64,000 nt of DNA from Xanthomonas prunicola (lineage in GTDB: Bacteria > Pseudomonadota > Gammaproteobacteria > Xanthomonadales > Xanthomonadaceae), in the NCBI RefSeq assembly GCF_002846205.1, contig NZ_PHKV01000013.1:1-64000 (forward strand), in the 5' to 3' direction. The position numbers and the translations under genes are program-made. The notes beneath the pieces were generated by a model, which searched no databases, had not been told where the DNA came from, and saw nothing but the letters and a program-made list of their open reading frames with translations. This document shows, one piece after another, positions 50,457-62,161 of this stretch. The stretch's first letter is position 1, and the number at the start of each line of letters is the position of its first letter.

Positions 50457-51325
50457 ACCGATGAGGTTCCGTGGGTGGGGGCCGCCGGCCGTGGCAGACG
50501 ATAGAACGAGCGTGCGTTGTCGCCGAAGATGGCGGCCGCGTGTTCGGCGGCGTGCCGGGTGACGAGTTGCTGTGCGAGCGCGAACCAGTGTGCGTAATCG
50601 GCGCGCAAGGTCAGCACTGGCCAATCGCTGCCCCACAGCAGCCGCTGCGGGCCGAAGCGGGCGAACAGATGCGCGACATACGGCTCCAGCGCGTCCACGC
50701 CAGCGCCGCGCGCGGCTTCGGTCAGCAGGCCGGAGAGTTTGCAGTGCACGTTGGGATGCTGCGCCAGAACCGCCATGCCGGCGGCCCAGGCGACGAATTC
50801 GCCAGCGGCAATCTGCGGCTTGCCGCCGTGATCCACCACCACGCGCACCCCCGTGTGGCGCTTCAGGCGCGCCTGCAGTGCTGGTACGTGCGCGGCGCGG
50901 ATCAAGGCGTCAAAGGCCAGATCGTGCGCCAGCAGTGCATCGAAGGCGGCATCCAGGGCGGGATCGGCTAGCCAGTGCACGTCGGCGATGTCCTGCACCA
51001 TCGGGCGCAGGCCCTTGAGCACGCCGCCGCCGGCATGCACCAGCGCGCCGATGCGTGCGGCGGCATCGGGTGCAGCAAAGTCCACCCAACCGACCACGCC
51101 GGCAATGCGCGCATCCTCGCGGGCTAGCTCGAACAGGTAACGGGTCTCGGCTTCGGTGGCGGCCGCCTGCACGACGACGACCTGATCGACAGCGGCGGCG
51201 TCCAGCGCAATGCCGACGTCATCCGGGCCGAAGTCGCGGTACAGCGGCGCCAGCTCGGGCGTCAGCCAGTGGTAATCGCCACGGGCCAGGTGCCAGAAGT
51301 GCAGATGCGCGTCGACCCGGCTCAT
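50453..51325 (-). CDS. L-fuconolactone hydrolase (amidohydrolase family)
   Basis: A 290-residue amidohydrolase-superfamily lactonase. The metal-binding HxH is in VDAHLHFWHL, and further ligands lie in VVDHGGKPQI and LLWGSDWPVLTL. It opens L-fuconolactone to L-fuconate. It overlaps the aldo-keto reductase upstream and the SDR gene downstream by four bases each, so the three are tightly coupled. Confidence 0.92.
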   Translation of the reverse strand: MSRVDAHLHFWHLARGDYHWLTPELAPLYRDFGPDDVGIALDAAAVDQVVVVQAAATEAETRYLFELAREDARIAGVVGWVDFAAPDAAARIGALVHAGGGVLKGLRPMVQDIADVHWLADPALDAAFDALLAHDLAFDALIRAAHVPALQARLKRHTGVRVVVDHGGKPQIAAGEFVAWAAGMAVLAQHPNVHCKLSGLLTEAARGAGVDALEPYVAHLFARFGPQRLLWGSDWPVLTLRADYAHWFALAQQLVTRHAAEHAAAIFGDNARSFYRLPRPAAPTHGTSSV

Positions 51326-52323
51326 GGTGTGGGCAAGTCCGTCGCGAGCAGACCATCATCGCGCAGGCGTTGCCACAGCTCGGGCGCAATGGCGGCCGCA
51401 AGCCGCGTGGCCGCCGATCGCACTTCGGCCACGGTACGCATGCCAGCCACTACCGTGGTCACCGCCGGATGCGCCAGCGGGAACTGCAGGGCGGCGGCAC
51501 CGATATCCACCCCGAACGCCGCGCAGGCCGCGTACAGCCGCTGCGCATGCTGCAGCGTGGCGGTATCGACCGGGGCGTAGTTATAGGTGGCGCCGGGGCC
51601 GCGTGCGTCGCTGAGCAGGCCGGAGCTGTACGGGCCGGCCGACAGGATCGCCACGTTGCGTTGCTGCGCCTGCTCCAGCAGCGCGCGGGCGCCGTGCTGT
51701 TCCAGCAGGGTGTAGCGGCCGGCCAGCATCACGCAGTCGAGCGGAAAACGCGGCAACACCTCCAGTGCCACGTCCTGCTCATTGACGCCCAGCCCGATCG
51801 CCCCGCAAGCGCCGGCCGCCTTCAGCTCCGCCATCGCCGGCAACGCCTCCTCCAAGGCCTGGCGCAGCACGTTGGCGTGGTTATCGCCGTGGGTCAGCGC
51901 ACCGATGTCGTGCAGCAGCAACACGTCGATGTAGTCGGTGCCCAGGCGCTCCAGGCTGGAGGCGAACGCGCGCCGCACGCCGTCGGCGCTGTAATCGAAC
52001 TCGGCGCGGCGACCGGCCACTGCAAAGCCGTCGCGGCCGGCGGCGGCCTGGGCGTCGTCGTAGACGCAGCGGCCGACCTTGGTCGACAGCGTGTAGGCCT
52101 TGCGCGCTACCCCGGCCAGGCCACGGCCCAGGCGTGCTTCGCTCAGCCCATAGCCGTAGTAGGGCGCGCTATCGAAGTGACGGATGCCGGCCTCGAACGC
52201 GCCTGCGACCGCGGCCAGTGCGTCTGCCTCATCCACTTCCGTGTACAGATTTCCGATCGGCGCGGCGCCGAAGCCCAGTGCCGACAGCTGCACGTCGGTG
52301 CTGCCGAGACGCTGCCGTGCCAT
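51322..52323 (-). CDS. L-fucose dehydrogenase (aldo/keto reductase)
   Basis: A 333-residue aldo-keto reductase with catalytic Asp and Tyr in RHFDSAPYYGYG, Lys in TLSTKVGR and His in DVLLLHDIGA. In this pathway it oxidises L-fucose to the lactone with NAD(P). The ATG at 52323 begins MARQRLGSTDVQLSALGFG, as expected; earlier in-frame residues look non-coding. It is the first gene of the fucose run, followed by the lactonase at a four-base overlap. Confidence 0.92.
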   Translation of the reverse strand: MARQRLGSTDVQLSALGFGAAPIGNLYTEVDEADALAAVAGAFEAGIRHFDSAPYYGYGLSEARLGRGLAGVARKAYTLSTKVGRCVYDDAQAAAGRDGFAVAGRRAEFDYSADGVRRAFASSLERLGTDYIDVLLLHDIGALTHGDNHANVLRQALEEALPAMAELKAAGACGAIGLGVNEQDVALEVLPRFPLDCVMLAGRYTLLEQHGARALLEQAQQRNVAILSAGPYSSGLLSDARGPGATYNYAPVDTATLQHAQRLYAACAAFGVDIGAAALQFPLAHPAVTTVVAGMRTVAEVRSAATRLAAAIAPELWQRLRDDGLLATDLPTP

Positions 52324-53146
52324 GCCGCTCACGTACGCCGCTCCGCGAGCAGGTTGGAAGCGCAGCAAGCGCGTTGGGAATCTGGAAAGCAGGGACTGAG
52401 CATTACAACGTCCACCAGCGAGCAGGTGCCCGGCTGTTCGCATATGAATATGGCAATCATCAATGAACAGATCACGCTGCAGTGCAGCATTCTGGCGATA
52501 TCGGCTTGCCGGCGTCTGTGCGGACACGCATCGTGATGTCGAATTCCGCAGCCGGCATGAGTCAGGCCAACGCGGACGAGAAGGGCCGGGTCATCGTCGT
52601 GATCCTGGTCGACGCGATCCGTAGGCTGTGGAGCGCGCAGCTCGCTGCGCAGATCATCGGCTCCACCGACCTCGGTCGCGTGGAGGGTGAGGACAGCATG
52701 GACGCGCGTGGCCACAACGCACCGGCCCATCCGCGTGCGCCTGACCAACCACCACCAAGTGCTGGAATCGAATGTTCTTTCGATAAAGGTCGGCAGTGGA
52801 TGCGCCAGCCCACCCCGCATCGAGGTATCCGGATTGCGTCACACCGTGTCCGGTGGCTGTTTGAGCCGGAAGGTCGGCGTGCAGGTCGCGCAACAAGGCA
52901 AGGCGATAGTGCGTGACTTGCGCTGCCACGCGCTTGCATGCGGACGGCTCGCGCCACGCAGCGAGAGCGTCAAACGGCGAGGTCCGGGGGGACCTCGCCG
53001 TCAGGCGTTACAGCGACAATCACTCCATCGCTGACTGTCAGCGGGATACGGTCGGTGCGAAGAACCGGATGTGTGCGTGCGACATGCCGATTCCGCGGAC
53101 TGGGCGTTCCTGTCTGGCAGCGACGCAGTCGCGCTATCGATCGCAG
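52324..53146. other. Upstream region of the fucose run; no gene seen
   Basis: About 820 bases. Short frames occur on both strands, but none has a sound ribosome binding site and plausible protein. An AT-rich patch near 52438-52460 may be the fucose-run promoter. The strong hairpin at 52975-53000 is listed separately. Confidence 0.5.
52975..53000. terminator. Perfect 11-base hairpin downstream of the cysteine-rich peptide gene
   Basis: CGGCGAGGTCC (52975-52985) and GGACCTCGCCG (52990-53000) form a perfect stem with a four-base loop. On the minus strand it is followed by TTTGACG, a weak T-tract. It is placed to end the minus-strand thioredoxin/peptide operon. Confidence 0.6.
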
Positions 53147-53350
53147 TCAACCGCAGCAGTAGCAGACGTTGCCCTGGCCCAGGTCGCCGCCGAATTCCGG
53201 ACACTCGGCTTTGCAGGCCCATGCACTACACGATTCGACTTTCGGCTGTGCGTTATCGACCGCCATCACCTGGAAGGCACCGAACCCGGTGCTTGCCAGA
53301 AAGGTCGCTGCCATCAACGCACTGCGTAAGGTGACCCAACGCTTCTTCAT
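53147..53350 (-). CDS. Small exported cysteine-rich protein
   Basis: A 67-residue frame with a good signal peptide (KKRWVTLRSALMAATFLASTGFGAFQVMA) and a mature part of about 38 residues holding six cysteines (CSAWACKAEC, then VCYCC before the final Gly). AAGGAG stands seven bases before the ATG, inside the end of the upstream thioredoxin gene. Six cysteines suggest three disulfides or metal binding. It is coupled to a membrane thioredoxin that could fold or reduce it. I do not recognise a family; a secreted microprotein, toxin-like peptide or redox carrier are all open. Confidence 0.7.
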   Translation of the reverse strand: MKKRWVTLRSALMAATFLASTGFGAFQVMAVDNAQPKVESCSAWACKAECPEFGGDLGQGNVCYCCG

Positions 53351-53353
53351 GCA

Positions 53354-53944
53354 TTACTCCTTCACCGTTGCAAAAGCCGCTGGCGCGTCCGTGTGGCGCA
53401 AGGCGGCGACGAGTTCCTGCACCCGCTCCGTGGTATCGAAAACGCCAAGATGGGAATGGCGCACGCGCCCCTCCGCATCAATGGCCATCAGCAGCGGCAC
53501 GTTGCGCGCGCGAAACAGCATCAACGCGCGACGATCGGTCAACGTGACCACCGGAAAATCGAAACCGTGCACATGTGCATAGCGCGCGGCCTGGGCAGCA
53601 TCGCAATGGCACACGCCCAACAGCTGCGGCCTGCCCGGCAGGTTGGCCTGCAACTGTTGCGCCGCGCGCAGCACGGTCGGTGCCGAGCGCTGGCAATAGG
53701 GGCAGGTGGTGGTGAAAAAGAACAGCACCTGCGCTGGCCCATGCGGAGCGCCGAGCAAATGGCGCTGACCAGCGCCATCGGTCACTTCGATACGCGGCAC
53801 GTACATGCCTTCGTAGGGTGTGCCGATGCGCGTCTGCAGCCATTGCTGCTGCACACGCAACTGCCGGTTCTGCCACGCCAGCACAGCAATCAATGCACAT
53901 GCCACCAGCAGGCCCATCCAGAGCCAGGGGAAACGTCGCGCCAT
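53354..53944 (-). CDS. Membrane-anchored thioredoxin-like protein (TlpA/MauD type)
   Basis: A 196-residue protein with one N-terminal membrane helix (WLWMGLLVACALIAVLAW) and a periplasmic thioredoxin fold. The redox motif CPYC occurs in FFTTTCPYCQRSAP and the cis-proline region is VPLLMAIDAEGRV. It would act as a disulfide reductase or exchanger in the periplasm. The small cysteine-rich protein gene begins three bases after its stop, so that protein is the likely client. Confidence 0.85.
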   Translation of the reverse strand: MARRFPWLWMGLLVACALIAVLAWQNRQLRVQQQWLQTRIGTPYEGMYVPRIEVTDGAGQRHLLGAPHGPAQVLFFFTTTCPYCQRSAPTVLRAAQQLQANLPGRPQLLGVCHCDAAQAARYAHVHGFDFPVVTLTDRRALMLFRARNVPLLMAIDAEGRVRHSHLGVFDTTERVQELVAALRHTDAPAAFATVKE

Positions 53945-54422
53945 TCAAGCTCCAACAGCGTTCCGGGTGCCCGAGCCTTGCCCAGGCATCAGCACATGGT
54001 CAATGGTGATATCGACAACTGAGATGTCGCACGGGCTGCGGCTGTGGATGCGATCACGCCCGCGCGCTTGGGCTTGTCACTGATGCATGGTGTCGGGATG
54101 GGTGTTTGCGCAATCCGGTCAACCGCTAAGCGTGCGATGCGGCATCGGCGTCGGCGCACATGTGCACATACGGATTGCCTGACGTGTCGAACGCAAGCGC
54201 ACCGTCAAACCAACCTCGTATGCAGGCTGATCTGCGGTAGCTGCACGCGGGCGCGAGCACGCAATCACGCCGGAAACACAGAAACCACCAGACGCGAGAG
54301 CGGCATCGCCACACGCGCTGTCCACGCAGCGCTAGCTGCTGTCCAGCGTCCAGCCGTGCCCGCTCGTGGCATGCTGTGCGCTACGGCGCGTGGGTGCGTG
54401 CCGTCCTTCCCAGGATCATGTG
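53945..54422. other. Divergent intergenic region; no gene seen
   Basis: About 480 bases between the divergent thioredoxin and DUF4424 genes. I see no convincing frame, RNA gene or repeat. Confidence 0.5.
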
Positions 54423-55331
54423 ATGCGCGCGATGGCGTTCTCCGCTCGGCTGTGCGTGCTGGCACTGCTTGCCTGCAGTGCGGCACAGGCCAATGACAGC
54501 AGTTTCGGCGACGACAACGGCACCATCCGTCTGCTGCATCAGGCCGACATCAGCATGGACCGCGAAGCGCTGCTGCTCAGCGAAGCGCGCGTGCAGGTGG
54601 ATTATGTGTTCACCAATCACAGCGAGCGCGATCTGAGCGTGCCGGTGGCCTTTCCCATGCCGCCGATGTATTTCGGTATGGCAGATCACAGTGCACTGAC
54701 CGATTTCAAACTCTGGGCCGATGGCAAACCGGTCGCCACCACGCGCAAGCTGGTGGTGCTGCTGGATGACGGCAGCGACGTCTCCAAGACGTTCGCCGCC
54801 ACCGGCTGGACCCCGGACGACGTCGCCGCCTTCACCGAATCGTCCACGCCGCCGAAGGGACGCAAGCCGCTGCCCGCGCGCTGGGTCGATGGCGATGGGC
54901 AACCGCGCTTCACGCTCAACGAGTACTTCGTCTGGCAGCAGAAATTTCCCGCTAAAGGAAGCGTGCAGATCCGCCACACCTACACACCCAGCGTGTCCAC
55001 CGGCGTCCCGCAGCCCAGCAGGTATTTGCTGGAGACGTATGCAAAAGACACCTGCATCGAGCCGTCCACCAAAGCCAGCATGCAGCGTCGCGAAGGCCAG
55101 TACGGTCTGGGCTGGGCCAACCTGCGTTATGTGCTCACCACCGGCAAGAACTGGAACGGCCCGATCAAGGACTTCCAGCTGACCATCCGCAAGCAGGCGC
55201 CCAGCGACATCCTGAGTGTGTGCTTCGACGGCGAACTGAAAAAGATCGACCCGCTGACCTTCCAGTTCAAGCAGGCCAACTTCGTGCCGATGCGCGATCT
55301 GAACGTGTTGTTCGTGCGTGCTGCAGAGTAA
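54423..55331 (+). CDS. Exported DUF4424-family protein
   Basis: A 302-residue protein with a signal peptide (FSARLCVLALLACSAAQA). The body matches the DUF4424 layout: DISMDREALLLSEARVQVDYVFTNHSERDLSVPVAFPMPP near the start and a beta-rich body with two cysteines. Function is unknown. ATG 54423 is chosen because the basic and hydrophobic signal directly follows. Confidence 0.75.
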   Translation: MRAMAFSARLCVLALLACSAAQANDSSFGDDNGTIRLLHQADISMDREALLLSEARVQVDYVFTNHSERDLSVPVAFPMPPMYFGMADHSALTDFKLWADGKPVATTRKLVVLLDDGSDVSKTFAATGWTPDDVAAFTESSTPPKGRKPLPARWVDGDGQPRFTLNEYFVWQQKFPAKGSVQIRHTYTPSVSTGVPQPSRYLLETYAKDTCIEPSTKASMQRREGQYGLGWANLRYVLTTGKNWNGPIKDFQLTIRKQAPSDILSVCFDGELKKIDPLTFQFKQANFVPMRDLNVLFVRAAE

Positions 55332-55475
55332 ATCGAACCGGAAACCTCAGCGTACGCGCCAACGAGTGTGCGAGGCGGCGTTACCGATTAGGCCCATCGC
55401 GGCAGTTGTCTGCAGCGCGCAGCAAACGAATGCTGTCCGCTGGACCACGTCGCCGGCAAGGGGCGCGGGTCTACG

Positions 55476-56144
55476 TCAGTCGTCTTCCGGCGGCGGCAGC
55501 ACGATGCCGTCGGCATCGATGGCGAGCTTGCCGGCCATCAGCACTGCCTGGGTACGATTGGTGACGCCGAGCTTGCGCAGGATGGCGGTGACATGCGCCT
55601 TGATGGTGGCTTCGGACACCCCCAGGTCGTAGGCGATCTGCTTGTTGAGGCGCCCGGCGCCCAGCATCTGCAGCACGCGGAATTGTTGCGGAGTGAGATC
55701 GCGCAGACGCTGGCCAACTTCGCGTTCTTCGCTATCGGTGGGCGGCAGGTTTTGCGCTTCGGCCGGGATCCAGCGCTCGCCATCGAGCACGGTGGCCAAT
55801 GCACGCCCGATGGTGTCCGAATCGGCAGACTTGGGAATGAAGCCGAACGCGCCGTGGTCGATCGCCCGCCGCATCACGGTGGGCTCTTCGCGTGCGGACA
55901 CCACCACCACCGGCAATTGCGGATGCAACGAGCGCATATGCACCAACGCACTGAAACCCTGCGCGCCCGGCATGTTGAGATCCATCAGCAATAGATCGGC
56001 ATCCGGCTGCGCATCGGCAAGGGTGTACAACGCATCCACCGTGTCGGCCTCGAACAACTGCACCCCCGGCATGACGCGCTGCACCGCCCCGCGCAAGGCT
56101 TCACGGAACAGGGGATGGTCATCGGCGATCAGCAGGGTGGTCAT
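55476..56144 (-). CDS. LuxR-type response regulator, probable CrbR/ErdR homologue beside acs
   Basis: A 222-residue two-domain regulator. The receiver has the acidic pair in LIADDHPLFREAL, phospho-acceptor Asp in DLLLMDLNMPG and Lys in FGFIPKSAD. The LuxR helix-turn-helix is LTPQQFRVLQMLGAGRLNKQIAYDLGVSEATIKAHVTAIL. It lies directly downstream of acs on the same strand. In Pseudomonas and Vibrio the equivalent regulator controls acs and actP with an SSS-fused sensor; a matching sensor lies at 37056-40508. The ATG 56144 is used. The longer frame begins with a poly-leucine stretch that is only a translated hexamer repeat. Confidence 0.85.
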   Translation of the reverse strand: MTTLLIADDHPLFREALRGAVQRVMPGVQLFEADTVDALYTLADAQPDADLLLMDLNMPGAQGFSALVHMRSLHPQLPVVVVSAREEPTVMRRAIDHGAFGFIPKSADSDTIGRALATVLDGERWIPAEAQNLPPTDSEEREVGQRLRDLTPQQFRVLQMLGAGRLNKQIAYDLGVSEATIKAHVTAILRKLGVTNRTQAVLMAGKLAIDADGIVLPPPEDD

Positions 56145-56408
56145 TGAGGGGCCGGGAATGGGGAATCGGGAATGGGGAATCGCAAAGGCAATAGCGAAGA
56201 GCGGCGCGGCAAGCAGCAACAGCAACAGCAACAGCAACAGCGTCGATGCGGTGACGTTGAAGAAGAGAATTGGCAACGGTGAATAAATGTAGGGGCCTGG
56301 AACCGGCTTTTACGAATCCCCAATCCGCCTAGGTATTTCCCACTCCTAAGGGAACCGCTCTAACGATTCCCCAATCCCGATTCCCCATTCCCAACGCGCG
56401 TCAGCGCG
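56145..56408. repeat. Repeat-rich spacer between acs and the response regulator
   Basis: Contains four copies of AGCAAC (56215-56238) and opposed GGGAATGGGGAATCG / CGATTCCCCATTCCC blocks at its two ends, a common Xanthomonas intergenic mosaic. No gene is present. Confidence 0.75.
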
Positions 56409-58352
56409 TTATCGCGTTAGCCGCTCATTGACCAGCGAATCCACCACCGATGGATCCGCCAGGGTCGAGGTGTCGCCGAGCTGGTCGGGGGCGTTTTCGG
56501 CGATCTTGCGCAGGATGCGGCGCATGATCTTGCCCGAGCGGGTCTTGGGCAGGCCGGGGGCCCACTGCAGATGGTCGGGCGAGGCGATCGGGCCGATTTC
56601 CTTGCGCACCCAGCTCACCAATTCCTTGTGCAGGTCTTCGCTCGGAGTCTGCCCGGCGATCAGGGTGACGTAGGCATAGATGCCCTGGCCCTTGACGTCG
56701 TGCGGGAAGCCGACCACCGCCGCTTCGGCCACCTTGGGGTGCGAGACCAGCGCGCTTTCCACTTCGGCGGTGCCGATGCGGTGGCCGGAGACGTTGATCA
56801 CGTCGTCCACGCGGCCGGTGATCCAGTAGTAGCCGTCGGCATCGCGGCGGCAACCGTCGCCGGTGAAGTAGCTGCCCGGATAGGTGCGGAAATAGGTGTC
56901 GATGAAACGCTGGTGGTCGCCATACACGCTACGCATCTGGCCCGGCCACGAATCCAGCAACACCAGATTGCCCTCGGTGGCGCCTTCCAGGATCTTGCCT
57001 TCGGCATCGACCAGCGCCGGCTGCACGCCGAAGAACGGCAGGGTGGCCGAGCCCGGCTTGAGATCGACTGCGCCGGCCAGCGGCGAGATCAGGATGCCGC
57101 CGGTTTCGGTCTGCCACCAGGTGTCCACGATCGGGCAACGGCTGTCGCCGACGACCTCGTAGTACCAACGCCAGGCTTCCGGATTGATCGGCTCGCCGAC
57201 GCTGCCGAGCAGGCGCAGGCTCCTGCGCGAGGTCTTCTTGACCGGCGCCTCGCCATCGCGCATCAGCGCGCGGATGGCGGTGGGCGCGGTGTAGAAGATG
57301 CTGACCTTGTGCTTGTCGATCACTTCCCAGAAGCGCGACACGTTCGGGTAGTTCGGCACGCCCTCGAACATCACTGCGGTGGCGCCGTTGGCGAGCGGAC
57401 CATAGACGATGTAGCTGTGGCCGGTCACCCAGCCCACGTCGGCGGTGCACCAGTAGATGTCGTCCTCGCGCAGGTCGAACACCACTTCATGCGTGTAGCT
57501 GGCAAACAACAGGTAGCCGGCGGTGGTGTGCAGCACGCCCTTGGGCTTGCCGGTGGAACCGGAGGTGTAGAGGATGAAGAGCGGGTCTTCGGCGTTCATG
57601 CGCTCGGGGGCGCACTCGGCCGGCTGGCCGTCGACCACGTCATGGAACCAACGGTCGCGCGGTGCCTGCATCTCCACCGCACCGCCGGTGTGGCGCACCA
57701 CCAGCACGGTTTCGACCGTGTTAGTGCCGGGAATCTTCAGCGCTGCATCCACATTGGCCTTGAGCGGGATCTTCTTGCCGCCACGCAGGCCTTCGTCAGC
57801 GGTGATGATGAGCTTGCTCTGGCAATCGATGACGCGGTCGGCGATCGAGTTGGCAGCAAAGCCGCCGAAGACCACCGAGTGCACCGCACCGATGCGCGCG
57901 CAGGCGAGCATGGCCACGGCGGCATCGACGATCATCGGCAGATAGATGGTGACCCGGTCGCCCTTCTTGACGCCCAGGTTGCGCAGCGCATTGCCCAGCT
58001 TGCAGACGCGCTCGTACAGCTCGCGATAAGTGACAGGGTAGGACTGCGCATCCGGGCTGTCGGGTTCGAACAGCAGCGCGGTCTTGTCGCCGCGCGTGGC
58101 CAGCTGGCGGTCCAGGCAGTTGACGCTCGCGTTGAGCTCGCCATCGCCGAACCAGCGGATATGGAAGTCCTCCAGCGCGTAGCTGACGTCCTTGACCTGG
58201 GTGGGTTGCTTGAACCATTCCAACCGCTGCGCGGCCTTGCCCCAGAACTGCTCGGGGTGTTCGATCGATTCGCGGTACAGCGCGGCGTACTGCTCGCGCG
58301 TCACGCGCGCATCGGCGGCGAACGCGGGATCGACGGGATAAACATCAGCCAT
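56409..58352 (-). CDS. acs: Acetyl-CoA synthetase
   Basis: A 647-residue AMP-forming acetyl-CoA synthetase of normal length. The P-loop is [18 protein letters not shown]. The core has [12 protein letters not shown] and the hinge and adenylate segment [31 protein letters not shown]. The C-terminal lysine regulated by acetylation lies in [18 protein letters not shown] 58352 starts MADVYPVDP; the upstream extension is not conserved. It is divergent from the porin-DUF485-actP genes, so uptake and activation of acetate share a control region. Confidence 0.97.
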   Translation of the reverse strand: MADVYPVDPAFAADARVTREQYAALYRESIEHPEQFWGKAAQRLEWFKQPTQVKDVSYALEDFHIRWFGDGELNASVNCLDRQLATRGDKTALLFEPDSPDAQSYPVTYRELYERVCKLGNALRNLGVKKGDRVTIYLPMIVDAAVAMLACARIGAVHSVVFGGFAANSIADRVIDCQSKLIITADEGLRGGKKIPLKANVDAALKIPGTNTVETVLVVRHTGGAVEMQAPRDRWFHDVVDGQPAECAPERMNAEDPLFILYTSGSTGKPKGVLHTTAGYLLFASYTHEVVFDLREDDIYWCTADVGWVTGHSYIVYGPLANGATAVMFEGVPNYPNVSRFWEVIDKHKVSIFYTAPTAIRALMRDGEAPVKKTSRRSLRLLGSVGEPINPEAWRWYYEVVGDSRCPIVDTWWQTETGGILISPLAGAVDLKPGSATLPFFGVQPALVDAEGKILEGATEGNLVLLDSWPGQMRSVYGDHQRFIDTYFRTYPGSYFTGDGCRRDADGYYWITGRVDDVINVSGHRIGTAEVESALVSHPKVAEAAVVGFPHDVKGQGIYAYVTLIAGQTPSEDLHKELVSWVRKEIGPIASPDHLQWAPGLPKTRSGKIMRRILRKIAENAPDQLGDTSTLADPSVVDSLVNERLTR

Positions 58353-58650
58353 GGCACCCTCACTTGCGATGAACTTGTCGGAAGAGGGCGTTACGGCTGC
58401 CCTCGGTAGACGATCAGTGTGCCGCATCCATTCTGTCCCGGCGGCCAACGGCGCCTTAGACCATGGTCGTAACCCCTCGGGAAGTGCACCAGCGCACACC
58501 CATTGCCGGCTGCAGTGCGACCATCGGTCATCTTGCAGAATGTTGCGTTGCAGCTACGACCAAAGGCGAATAGGCTCAGGAGCGCGGACTGCCGCACGCT
58601 CCGCACAGCATCGCCATCAAGCGCGAGGCCTTCATTGGGGAGAGGGGTCC
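58353..58650. promoter_or_regulatory. Divergent promoter region of acs and the porin/actP operon
   Basis: Nearly 300 bases between divergent starts, with no gene. It is the expected site for the CrbR-like regulator. CTACGACCAAAGGC near 58553-58566 stands out in an otherwise plain sequence, but I cannot confirm it as a binding site. Confidence 0.5.
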
Positions 58651-60033
58651 ATGAAACACCGTATTGCACCGCTGGTGCGCCATCCGTTGGCGGCCGCCTT
58701 GTTCGTCGCCACCATTTTGCCGGGCGTGGCGTTCGCACAGACGGCCAAGGAAAAGGCATTGGAAGCGCGCATCGCCGAGCTTGAACGTCAGGTCCAGCTG
58801 CTGGTCTCCGCGCAGCAACAACAGCAGGGCCAGATCGCGCAGACGCAGACGCAAGTCAGCGAAGTGCGCACCTTGCAGGCACAGACGCCGCCTGCACCGG
58901 TGGTGCCTGCCGGCAAGAAGCCGATCCAGCTGACCAGCATCACGCCAAACGCAGCGGCGGGGACCACGTTCCGTTACGGCGGTTTCATCAAGGCCGACTT
59001 CATGACCACCCGCACCTCCGACGGCGCATTGGCCGAAGGCGCGGTGGGACGTTACCTGTACATCCCGACGCAGACACCGATCGGCGGGCAGGCGTCGAGC
59101 ACCGACACCGACTTCCATGCAAAGTTCTCGCGCTTCAACCTGGGCGTGGACACGGTCACCGAAAACGGCGACAAGATCACCGGCTTCATCGAACTGGATT
59201 TCTTCGGCAACGCGCTGGCCAACCAGGTCAACAATCTGTACGGCGGCACCTTGCGCCACGCTTACGTGAGCTGGAACAACTGGCTGGCCGGCCAGACCTG
59301 GTCCAACTTCATCGATCCCACCATCCTGCCGGAAGCGGCCGATATCGTCGGGCCGACCGACGGTGCGTTGTTCAGCCGCCAGACCCAGATCCGTTACACC
59401 CGCGGCGCCTTCAGCGTGTCGGCAGAAAACCCCGAGACGCTGACCACGCCGTATCAGGGCGGCAACACCATCCTGGCCTCGGATCATGGCGCGATGCCGG
59501 ACCTGACTGCGCGCTACAACTGGAAGGGCACCTGGGGCACGTTCGGTCTGTCGGCCATTGCGCGCCAGTACCGCACCCGCAGCGCACTGACCAACGACAC
59601 CGACTTTGGCGGCGCCATCGCCGGCGGCGGCCGCTGGATCATCAATGCCAATAACGATCTGCGTTACCAGCTCAGCTACGGCGAGGGTCTGGGGCGCTAT
59701 CTGGGTCTGGGTAACGGCTCGGATGTGGAGATCGACATGGACGGTAATATCCAGACCGTCAGCACGATCGCCGGCTGGGTGGCCTGGCGCCACGACTACA
59801 ACGCCAAGCTGCGCAGCACCATCATGTATTCGCGGGTGAACTACGACCACGACATCGCCAATACCGGCGGGCTGGCCAGCAAGTCGCAGCAGAGCATCCG
59901 CGCCAACGTCTTCTATTCGCCGCTGCCCAAGGTGGATGTGGGCGCCGAGCTGATGTACGGCCGCCGCGAAGCGGAGAACGGCGATTCCGGTGACATCTCG
60001 CGCCTGCAATTCACCACCAAGTACAGCTTCTAA
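58651..60033 (+). CDS. DcaP-family outer-membrane porin
   Basis: A 460-residue protein with a signal peptide (ALFVATILPGVAFAQ), an N-terminal coiled coil (ALEARIAELERQVQLLVSAQ, then a Gln-rich run), and a beta-barrel ending in LQFTTKYSF with a terminal Phe. The FRYGGFIKADFM and RLPFSR-like (KFSRFNLGVDT) segments fit the DcaP trimeric porins for small carboxylates. It heads the operon with the DUF485 protein and actP, so acetate or similar acids are likely cargo. ATG 58651 has GAGAGG upstream. Confidence 0.85.
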   Translation: MKHRIAPLVRHPLAAALFVATILPGVAFAQTAKEKALEARIAELERQVQLLVSAQQQQQGQIAQTQTQVSEVRTLQAQTPPAPVVPAGKKPIQLTSITPNAAAGTTFRYGGFIKADFMTTRTSDGALAEGAVGRYLYIPTQTPIGGQASSTDTDFHAKFSRFNLGVDTVTENGDKITGFIELDFFGNALANQVNNLYGGTLRHAYVSWNNWLAGQTWSNFIDPTILPEAADIVGPTDGALFSRQTQIRYTRGAFSVSAENPETLTTPYQGGNTILASDHGAMPDLTARYNWKGTWGTFGLSAIARQYRTRSALTNDTDFGGAIAGGGRWIINANNDLRYQLSYGEGLGRYLGLGNGSDVEIDMDGNIQTVSTIAGWVAWRHDYNAKLRSTIMYSRVNYDHDIANTGGLASKSQQSIRANVFYSPLPKVDVGAELMYGRREAENGDSGDISRLQFTTKYSF

Positions 60034-60050
60034 GTTCCTGCCACTGGCGG

Positions 60051-60074
60051 CCTGCTCCACTGCGGTGGAGCGGG
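60051..60074 (+). terminator. Hairpin after the porin gene (attenuator-like)
   Basis: CCTGCTCCAC (60051-60060) pairs with GTGGAGCGGG (60065-60074) about 20 bases after the porin stop. No T-run follows, so it may protect or attenuate the transcript rather than end it. Confidence 0.5.
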
Positions 60075-60119
60075 CATCGCCGCTTGATGTCTTACCAGCG
60101 CTCTACCAGGAGACAGACC

Positions 60120-60433
60120 ATGACCGTCTCGAATGACGCGTTGATCGCCAAGATCGATGCCAATCCGAAGTACCACGCACTCAAGCGTCAGCGCAACACG
60201 CTGGGCTGGACACTCACCGTACTGATGTTGCTGGCCTATTACGGCTACATCGGCCTGATTGCCTTCGACAAGGAATTCCTCGCCAAGCCGATCGGCGCCG
60301 GGGTGACCTCGATCGGCATTCCGATCGCGATCGGGGTGATGGTGTTCACCATCGTCATCACCGCCATCTATGTGCGTCGTGCCAACAGCGCGTATGACCA
60401 GCTGACCGCGCAAATCCTCGAGGAAGCCCGCAA

Positions 60434-60437
<4 letters not shown>
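60120..60437 (+). CDS. DUF485 membrane protein (YjcH-like)
   Basis: A 105-residue two-helix inner-membrane protein ([22 protein letters not shown] and [19 protein letters not shown]), the DUF485 partner always found before actP. ATG 60120 has CAGGAGA upstream; it overlaps actP by four bases. Confidence 0.92.

Positions 60438-62161
<1,724 letters not shown>

Noticed and set aside
52438..52470. AT-rich CATATGAATATGGCAA stretch as a second fucose-regulator operator
   Set aside because: It lacks the long inverted repeat seen at 45127-45157 and only loosely resembles a half-site.
55476..56276. Longer start giving the response regulator a poly-leucine membrane anchor
   Set aside because: The leucine run is the translation of the AGCAAC repeat; the ATG at 56144 matches the normal receiver-domain start.
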